Shown here: piece by piece, positions 34,217 through 38,904 of the stretch
Layout of the letters: each line of letters begins with the position of its first letter
How positions within the stretch are numbered: the stretch's first letter is position 1
Source: Chloroflexota bacterium
Lineage (GTDB): Bacteria; Chloroflexota; Anaerolineae; Anaerolineales; Villigracilaceae
Assembly: GCA_021795965.1 (NCBI GenBank)
Contig: JAJYOU010000018.1
Coordinates: 1 to 38,904 of the forward strand
Direction: 5' to 3'
Length of the DNA: 38,904 nucleotides
The notes under the pieces: generated by a model
What the model was told of the DNA's origin: nothing
What the model saw: the letters and a program-made list of their open reading frames with translations, nothing else
Database searches by the model: none
Made by a program: the position numbers and the translations under genes

Positions 34217-34336
34217 ATGAATATGTTGATCAAGATTCTGGTGTTTGCGCTGGTCGCGTTGTTCGCCGCCCTGAGTTTGCTGCCGTTTTTCATGCACGTC
34301 TCGGAGGATGACTCCCTGGTGCAGTTTGAAGGCTGA
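34217..34336 (+). CDS. 39-residue single-helix membrane peptide
   Basis: A small open frame with a perfect AAAGGAGG six bases before the ATG encodes MNMLIKILVFALVALFAALS, more hydrophobic residues, then the acidic tail HVSEDDSLVQFEG. This is one membrane helix with the acidic end probably outside. Immediately after the stop comes a strong terminator. Ribosome site, spacing and terminator make it a real gene rather than a chance frame. Function unknown; small single-helix peptides often attach to larger membrane complexes. Confidence 0.75.
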   Translation: MNMLIKILVFALVALFAALSLLPFFMHVSEDDSLVQFEG

Positions 34337-34355
34337 TGCAATCCAACATTCAACA

Positions 34356-34381
34356 AAGAGCCGCAGATTTGCGGCTCTTTT
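34356..34381. terminator. Bidirectional terminator between the small peptide gene and purB
   Basis: AAAGAGCCGCA/TGCGGCTCTTT form an eleven-base-pair stem with a short GATT loop; A and T tracts on the two sides let it work on both strands. purB ends four bases from it. Confidence 0.92.
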
Positions 34382-34384
34382 TAT

Positions 34385-35764
34385 TTAACCATCGATCAAA
34401 TCCGCCAGGGCAAGTGTGCGGCGGGGGGCATCCCCCAGGTAGGCGCTGTAATCCAGCAGCCGGTCGATTTCTGCCATGGAGAGGTGGCGCAGCAGGAGGG
34501 GATCACTGACCAGGCTGGCGCGGAGCGGGTTGACCTGCCCAGCGCGGATGCTCTCCCAGGCTTGCATGGCGTGGGCGCGGATCAGTTCGTGCATTTCCTG
34601 GCGACCGGCGCCGGCTTTGACTGCCGCCATCAGCACGCGTTCGGTGGCGGCAAAAGTGCCGTAGGTTTCCAGGTTGCGGCTGAGGGCGTTTTCATCCACC
34701 CGCAGACCCTCCAGGATGACCTGCATGGTTTTAAGCATTTCATCGGCTGCCAGGAATGCCTCGGGCAGGATAATGCGGCGGTTGGCGGAATCGTCGAGGG
34801 TGCGCTCGAGCAGGGAATGGGCGGCGTTATCCCAGGCGACGCGCGGCAGCTGTGCCAGGTAGCGCCCGAGCGAGTCAATTTTCTCAGCGCGGATGGGGTT
34901 TCGTTTGAAGGGCATGGCGGAAGAGCCCACCTGTTCCCTGCCGAAAGGTTCGCTCAATTCCCCGATGGGGGGCGACTGGAGCAGGCGCAGGTCAAACGCC
35001 ATTTTGTAGAGGGAAGCTCCCAACCCGCTCAAGCCTGCCAGGATGAAATAATCCTGTTTGCGGGGATAGGTCTGGCTGGCGACGGGAAAAAATGGCAGGC
35101 TGAGCTTGCGGCTGAGCTGCAATTCAAAATTGGCGATTTCCTCCACGCCCAACAATTCGGCGTAGGAAGCGCTCGTGCCGACTGCACCCTTGAAACCTTT
35201 GCCGCAGATGTTCTGGCGCAGGTTCGCCAGGTTTTGGCGGTCATTCAACAGATCCTGGGCATACTGCGCCAGGCGGTAGCCGAGGGTGGAAGGTTCGGCA
35301 GGTTGAAGGTGGGTGAAGGCGATCAGGGGTGTGGAGGCATAGCGGCGCATCCAGCCTGCCAGCAGGCTGAGAAGCTTGTCGAGGCGCTGAAGGATCAGGT
35401 CCAAGCTCTGGCGCAGGCGCAGGGCATCCGCGTTATCTTCCACGTCCATCGAAGTGGCGCCGAGATGGATGATTCCAGCGCCAACGGGGCACTGTTCGGC
35501 AAAGGTTTTGACCTCTGCCATGAGATCATGCTGAATTTCGGCTTCGATTTCGAGCGCACGCGGCATGTCAATCTCGCGGCAGTGCGCCTTGAGGTCGGCA
35601 GCCTGTTCAGCTTGCACCAGCCCGTAAGTCACCTGGACCTCGGCGAGCGCCACCCAAATCTGGCGCCAAATCAGGCGCTTGTTTTTTTCCGACCAGGTGC
35701 GGCGCATTTCAGGGCTGCCGTAGCGCCAGGAAAAAGGGGACTGGTATATATTGTAATTTGTCAT
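34385..35764 (-). CDS. purB: Adenylosuccinate lyase
   Basis: PurB cleaves SAICAR and adenylosuccinate, releasing fumarate in purine synthesis. The 459-residue protein has the superfamily pattern: YGSPEMRRTWSEKNK at the start, GIIHLGATSMDVEDNADALRL with the catalytic histidine, THLQPAEPSTLGYRL, GTSASYAELLG, and the signature GSSAMPFKRNPI. Length and end are typical. An AGGATG ribosome site precedes the ATG. It is a single-gene unit with the shared terminator on its 3' side. Confidence 0.96.
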   Translation of the reverse strand: MTNYNIYQSPFSWRYGSPEMRRTWSEKNKRLIWRQIWVALAEVQVTYGLVQAEQAADLKAHCREIDMPRALEIEAEIQHDLMAEVKTFAEQCPVGAGIIHLGATSMDVEDNADALRLRQSLDLILQRLDKLLSLLAGWMRRYASTPLIAFTHLQPAEPSTLGYRLAQYAQDLLNDRQNLANLRQNICGKGFKGAVGTSASYAELLGVEEIANFELQLSRKLSLPFFPVASQTYPRKQDYFILAGLSGLGASLYKMAFDLRLLQSPPIGELSEPFGREQVGSSAMPFKRNPIRAEKIDSLGRYLAQLPRVAWDNAAHSLLERTLDDSANRRIILPEAFLAADEMLKTMQVILEGLRVDENALSRNLETYGTFAATERVLMAAVKAGAGRQEMHELIRAHAMQAWESIRAGQVNPLRASLVSDPLLLRHLSMAEIDRLLDYSAYLGDAPRRTLALADLIDG

Positions 35765-35927
35765 TTGATCATCCTGATTTAATGGATTTCCAATTAAACC
35801 AATTCGAAAAGCTGTATAATTATTTTATCATTTGGGACATTCCCATTGAACCATTCTACCTTTTTTCAGGCTCGTTGATCCAAGAGAAAGTTTGATTCTG
35901 AGTTGTTGATTCCAATCAGGCAGCCTA

Positions 35928-36479
35928 ATGAATTCCCCCTCATTTTCACAAGCAGAGTTTTACACCTTCAGTCATGTTATCCACGGGTTGGTTGATACTT
36001 CGCAAGAGAGGTTAAGTGATTTTCTTAACCGGAAATCTGAAAGCACAATCCAGGTCTATGACGTTCAGATCAGTCGAATACTAAGCATGGGAAAATCGGA
36101 GTTGCTAAAGAGCGACGAAGTCCGCCTTGAAAAGCAGTCCATTCTTTTTGCAAATCCGATCGAGCGGGATTTGAACGTCAAAAGTTTTTACCGGCGAATG
36201 GTGCGTCAGATTTTCCCGATCTTTGTTCTTTTACCGTATTATGAACTGGTCGGTTCAGTGCATCTGACCGAAAAGCTGGAAATACGGCGGGTACTGCTGT
36301 CACGTCCTGAAATGTTTATTCCTCTGACGGACGTCACCGCTACTTTTTCATTAAACCCGTCCGTGCAATTCAGGCGGAATACGATCGTTTTTAATAAAAA
36401 CCTGATGATCATGATTGGCAGTCAAATGCCGGTCGAAAAACCATCGGGCACAACCGAAGATGTCAATCAGAGTCGATAG
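35928..36479 (+). CDS. Hypothetical protein with two similar halves
   Basis: A 183-residue soluble protein of unknown function. The two halves look alike: each has G(L/S)V followed by a polar strand, a region (IQV.DV / IPL.DV), and (V.LEKQSILFANP / VQFRRNTIVFNKN). This suggests an internal duplication of a beta-rich domain of about 70-80 residues. No membrane segments, no signal peptide. The sequence has normal codon use. It precedes the dihydroorotate-dehydrogenase-like gene by 57 bases on the same strand and may be co-transcribed. Confidence 0.7.
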   Translation: MNSPSFSQAEFYTFSHVIHGLVDTSQERLSDFLNRKSESTIQVYDVQISRILSMGKSELLKSDEVRLEKQSILFANPIERDLNVKSFYRRMVRQIFPIFVLLPYYELVGSVHLTEKLEIRRVLLSRPEMFIPLTDVTATFSLNPSVQFRRNTIVFNKNLMIMIGSQMPVEKPSGTTEDVNQSR

Positions 36480-36536
36480 AGACCAAAAGGTTACCCAACC
36501 GCCAGTCCAATTTTCAGGGCTGGCGGAATTTTTCAG

Positions 36537-37295
36537 ATGAATAAAGAAGATTTGAACTTTCGGCTGCCTTTGATGAATGCAGCCGGAATGTTGGGTTTTG
36601 CTCCCGATCTGCGCCTGACTTTCCACGCCTTCCCGGAAAATGGGCTGGCAGGCTTGGGCGCATTCGTCACCAATCCCATCAGCCGCTACCCGCGCAGTGT
36701 GACGGCTGAGCCGGGAGTGCTGCGCTACCCGGGCGGGGCGCTGATCCATTCGGGGCTGCCCAACCCGGGCTTTTCGGCGGTGCTTAAAAAATATGCCCGG
36801 CGCTGGGCGGGCGCACCGCTGCCGGTCATCCCGCACCTGATGTCTGAGCAGCCGCTCGAAAGCGCGCGCATGGTGGCTGAGCTGGAAGGGCTGGAGAATG
36901 TGGCGGCGCTCGAGCTGGGTTTTCCGCCCAATGTGACGGATGCGACCGTCCTCGAGACGGTGGCGGCTTGCCTGGGCGAGCTGCCGCTGATCATCAACCT
37001 GCGTTTTGACTCGGTACTGAGTCTGGGAGCTGAAGCGATCCGGCTGGGCGCCGCGGCGCTCAGTTTCGCCCCGCCGGCGGGTGCGCTGCCCGCGCAGGCT
37101 GAAGGGCAGGAGTTTTCCACAGGCCGGCTCTATGGTCCGGCGTTTTTCCCGCAGGCGCTGAGCCTGGTGCTGGAAGCGGTCCGGCGCGGGCTGCCCGTGA
37201 TCGGCGGCTGCGGCATCTACAGCCAGGCGGATGCCTCTGCCATGCTGGCGGCAGGTGCGCTGCTGGTGCAGCTGGATACCGTGCTCTGGCTTTAG
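36537..37295 (+). CDS. Dihydroorotate-dehydrogenase-like TIM barrel with altered active site
   Basis: The 252-residue protein follows the PyrD fold: PLMNAAGMLGF near the start (family form P.MNA(S/A)G..G), GAFVTNPISRYPR, HSGLPNPG, and a C-terminal FMN-phosphate region with GRLYGPAFFPQAL and PVIGGCGIYSQADASAMLAAGA. However, the catalytic-base motif N-x-(S/C)-C-P-N is here ELGFPPN (126-132), and the lysine after the strand that follows is replaced in LIINLRF (151-157). So it probably binds FMN but does not oxidise dihydroorotate in the usual way. It is shorter than true PyrD (about 300). Confidence 0.75.
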   Translation: MNKEDLNFRLPLMNAAGMLGFAPDLRLTFHAFPENGLAGLGAFVTNPISRYPRSVTAEPGVLRYPGGALIHSGLPNPGFSAVLKKYARRWAGAPLPVIPHLMSEQPLESARMVAELEGLENVAALELGFPPNVTDATVLETVAACLGELPLIINLRFDSVLSLGAEAIRLGAAALSFAPPAGALPAQAEGQEFSTGRLYGPAFFPQALSLVLEAVRRGLPVIGGCGIYSQADASAMLAAGALLVQLDTVLWL

Positions 37296-37305
37296 CAGGA
37301 ATAAA

Positions 37306-37331
37306 AAAACCCCATCCGAAGATGGGGTTTT
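37306..37331. terminator. Bidirectional terminator between the PyrD-like gene and csp
   Basis: AAAACCCCATC/GATGGGGTTTT make an eleven-base-pair stem with a CGAA loop; T runs flank it on both strands. Confidence 0.93.
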
Positions 37332-37352
37332 GGGTGGACAGTCAGGCAGGAA

Positions 37353-37562
37353 TTAGATCGCCTTGACGTTGGCAGCCTGGAGACCCTTGGGGCCTTTTTC
37401 GACTGTGAATTCAACGCGTTGGCCTTCTTCGAGATTGCGATAACCATCGCCCTGGATAGCGGAGAAGTGGACGAAAACATCTGGGCCGCCTTCGCGGGAG
37501 ATGAAGCCGTAGCCCTTGCTACCATTGAACCACTTAACCGTACCAATTACACGTTCAGACAT
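37353..37562 (-). CDS. Cold-shock-domain RNA/DNA chaperone
   Basis: A CspA-type protein of 69 residues with the two RNP motifs KGYGFIS and VFVHFSAI, an aromatic surface, and the end [10 protein letters not shown]. These proteins bind single-stranded RNA and melt structures, often at low temperature. A strong AAGGAGG precedes the ATG. A good promoter lies 150 bases upstream, so the mRNA carries a long untranslated leader, as in many cold-shock genes. The gene is monocistronic, bounded by the terminator at 37306. Confidence 0.96.
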   Translation of the reverse strand: MSERVIGTVKWFNGSKGYGFISREGGPDVFVHFSAIQGDGYRNLEEGQRVEFTVEKGPKGLQAANVKAI

Positions 37563-37705
37563 ATTTTTGCCTCCTTAAAAGCAAACGAACAAAAAGGGAG
37601 AAATTTGTGGTGCAGTATGTCTTCGGTGGGCGATATAAAAAGCGGCCAGGATGATGCATTGGCCGCAGTCTTGCTGTACAGAACGAAAACTACTTGCATC
37701 CTACG
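37563..37705 (-). other. Long 5' leader of the cold-shock gene
   Basis: Between the predicted transcription start and the ATG lie about 140 untranslated bases with a GC-rich, structured part (GCGGCCAATGCATCATCC-type) around 37640-37670. Such leaders often control cold-shock translation. No gene is coded there. Confidence 0.5.
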
Positions 37706-37711
37706 AATAAA

Positions 37712-37740
37712 AATATATCAGGGTTCCATTGAGAAGTCAA
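37712..37740 (-). promoter_or_regulatory. Promoter of the cold-shock gene
   Basis: On the minus strand TTGACT (37740-37735) and TATATT (37717-37712) are 17 bases apart. Confidence 0.85.
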
Positions 37741-37782
37741 GGTTTTTTTAAGAAAAACAGCGACAAATTTGGTTAAATCAAG

Positions 37783-38220
37783 CTATTTTTCCAACCAGAT
37801 GGTGACCGGACCGTCATTTTGGATTTCGACCAGCATATCGGCGCCAAAAACACCCTGCCCGGTTGGGATTCCGGCGCTGCGGAGCAGCCCCGCGAAATAT
37901 TCCACCAGCGGTCGGGCGAGGTCGGGCGCTGCGGCATCTGTAAAAGACGGTCTGCGTCCGCGCCGGGTATCGGCGTAAAGCGTGAACTGGGAGACAAGCA
38001 GCGCCGAGCCGCCCACATCCAACAGGGAAAGGTTCATCCTGCCCTGGTCATCTGAAAAAATGCGCAGGTGGATAATTTTATCGACCAGGAAGGCAGCCTG
38101 CTCCTGCCCGTCCCCGGGTGCGATCCCGAGCAGGATGACCAGCCCGCGTCCAATCGCGGCAGTCACGCTGCCCGCCACACTCACTTTGCCTGACGAAACC
38201 CGCTGCAGGAGTGCACGCAT
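37783..38220 (-). CDS. dtd: D-aminoacyl-tRNA deacylase
   Basis: Dtd removes D-amino acids wrongly attached to tRNA, a proofreading step in the cytosol. The 145-residue length is standard. The start [15 protein letters not shown], the SQFTLYAD motif with the family's S-Q-x-x-[11 protein letters not shown], and the C-terminal [10 protein letters not shown](Q)NDGPVT(I) are all family marks; the GP in NDGPVT is the cross-subunit Gly-cis-Pro motif. It stands downstream of no obvious operon partner and is read away from the acyltransferase gene. Confidence 0.96.
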   Translation of the reverse strand: MRALLQRVSSGKVSVAGSVTAAIGRGLVILLGIAPGDGQEQAAFLVDKIIHLRIFSDDQGRMNLSLLDVGGSALLVSQFTLYADTRRGRRPSFTDAAAPDLARPLVEYFAGLLRSAGIPTGQGVFGADMLVEIQNDGPVTIWLEK

Positions 38221-38281
38221 AAATTTCTCTCAAATCCAGGTTATTAATGAAGGGCTGCCGCAAACTGAGGCAGAACGTGGA

Positions 38282-38290
38282 TGGTATAAT
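38282..38290 (+). promoter_or_regulatory. Extended -10 promoter before the acyltransferase gene
   Basis: TGGTATAAT is an extended -10 element. There is no good -35. It lies about 170 bases before the start of the acyltransferase gene; the 38221-38458 gap holds no gene. Confidence 0.45.
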
Positions 38291-38458
38291 CGCATCCAAG
38301 CCTGCCTGAGGGTAACGACAGGAACTGATTTTAACATCAGCCATTATAACCATAACCGCCCTGTTTGAGGTTTCGAACTGGAAGGTTAAACAACCTGTTC
38401 GAGAGCGTGATTCCAATTGAATGCCATGACTGACAAATCTGACGGGGTACTTACTTAA

Positions 38459-38904
38459 ATGAGTGAAAAATCAGCATACCGCGCAGACATTGATGGCTTG
38501 AGGGCGATCGCAGTCCTGGCGGTACTTTTTTACCACGCCCGGGTCGGTTTTTTCACGGGCGGGTTCATCGGGGTGGATGTATTCTTCGTCATTTCAGGCT
38601 ACCTGATCACGGGGCTGATCGTCAAAGATATAGCTGCCAACCAGTTTTCACTGGTGACTTTCTACGAGAGACGGATCCGCAGAATCTTCCCGGCATTTTT
38701 CGTGACGGTGACGATTGTCCTGCTGGCTGGAGCCTGGCTCTACAACCCCGAGACGTTCTATGACCTGGCGAACAGCGCCATGGCATCCACGCTCTCGGCG
38801 GCGAACATTTATTTTCTGAACATCTCGGGCTATTTCACCCCGGCGGCGATCCTGAAACCGCTGCTGCATACCTGGTCGCTCTCGGTGGAAGAGCAATTTT
38901 ACGT
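38459..38904 (+). CDS. Membrane acyltransferase 3 family (OafA/YrhL-like), cut by right edge
   Basis: The first 148 residues show the acyltransferase 3 pattern: YRADIDGLRAIAVLAVLFYHA with the conserved histidine at residue 26, GGFIGVDVFFVISGYLIT, FYERRIRRIFPAFF, and LLHTWSLSVEEQFY at the edge. These integral membrane enzymes transfer acetyl or similar groups to surface sugars or peptidoglycan. The rest of the gene (probably several hundred more residues, perhaps with a C-terminal SGNH domain) lies outside the window. The ATG at 38459 has only a weak ribosome site. Confidence 0.95.
   Translation, partial: MSEKSAYRADIDGLRAIAVLAVLFYHARVGFFTGGFIGVDVFFVISGYLITGLIVKDIAANQFSLVTFYERRIRRIFPAFFVTVTIVLLAGAWLYNPETFYDLANSAMASTLSAANIYFLNISGYFTPAAILKPLLHTWSLSVEEQFY

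Noticed and set aside
34484-35782. 432-codon open frame on the plus strand opposite purB
   Set aside because: It is the antisense shadow of a GC-rich, clearly conserved purB gene; its product has no coherent protein pattern and no ribosome site.

Overview
The window looks like a chromosomal segment from a bacterium of the phylum Chloroflexota, most likely an Anaerolineae-type lineage. This is inferred from protein style and gene mix, not from a marker gene. The sequence is mostly GC-rich, and several islands are visibly AT-richer.

Layout. (1) 1-3760: the translation and envelope cluster tsf (cut by the left edge), pyrH, frr, uppS, cdsA, then a tRNA-Asn with a textbook promoter. (2) 3760-8413: accessory DNA with an AT-rich multi-pass membrane protein and a seven-repeat RCC1 lipoprotein. 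Each is preceded by a near-identical 40-bp promoter module. A DsrE-family gene follows, with an in-frame UGA exactly where the family's CGTC motif has its first cysteine. This is a candidate selenoprotein. (3) 8414-12800: three same-strand genes (PD-(D/E)XK nuclease, HEPN-type protein, Cache/HAMP/HD-GYP sensor). Each is followed by a related non-coding block whose ends resemble integron attC ends, which is a cassette-array architecture without a visible integrase. (4) 12865-15661: a dead tRNA-Asp copy, then an OmpR-type two-component system and a small exported acidic protein. The regulator gene and the exported-protein gene share the same 11-bp-period direct repeat placed 9 bp before the -10 box. 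(5) 15833-24972, minus strand: a respiratory nitrate reductase cluster reading c-type cytochrome lipoprotein, narG, narH, narJ, narI, a TDT/SLAC1-type anion transporter, and two tandem paralogous four-helix membrane proteins. (6) 25332-38904: mainly housekeeping and hypothetical genes. These include a methyltransferase, the intact tRNA-Asp, an FmdB-type zinc ribbon, acpS, a pair of M16 peptidases, an FAD/NADP oxidoreductase, a 39-residue membrane peptide, purB, a divergent dihydroorotate-dehydrogenase-like protein, a cold-shock protein with a long leader, dtd, and a truncated acyltransferase at the right edge.

How they work together. The nar cluster should give anaerobic nitrate respiration: quinol is oxidised by NarI, electrons pass through NarH iron-sulfur clusters to the NarG molybdenum site, NarJ assembles the enzyme, and the TDT protein may replace NarK for nitrate/nitrite movement. 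The two-component system next to it appears to control itself and the exported acidic protein; no copy of its box was seen before the nar cluster.

The strongest leads for undescribed biology are the UGA-containing DsrE gene, the attC-like cassette array, the shared operator of the two-component system, and the decayed tRNA-Asp copy lying in direct orientation 13 kb from the intact gene. All calls come from reading the sequence; no database search was run.
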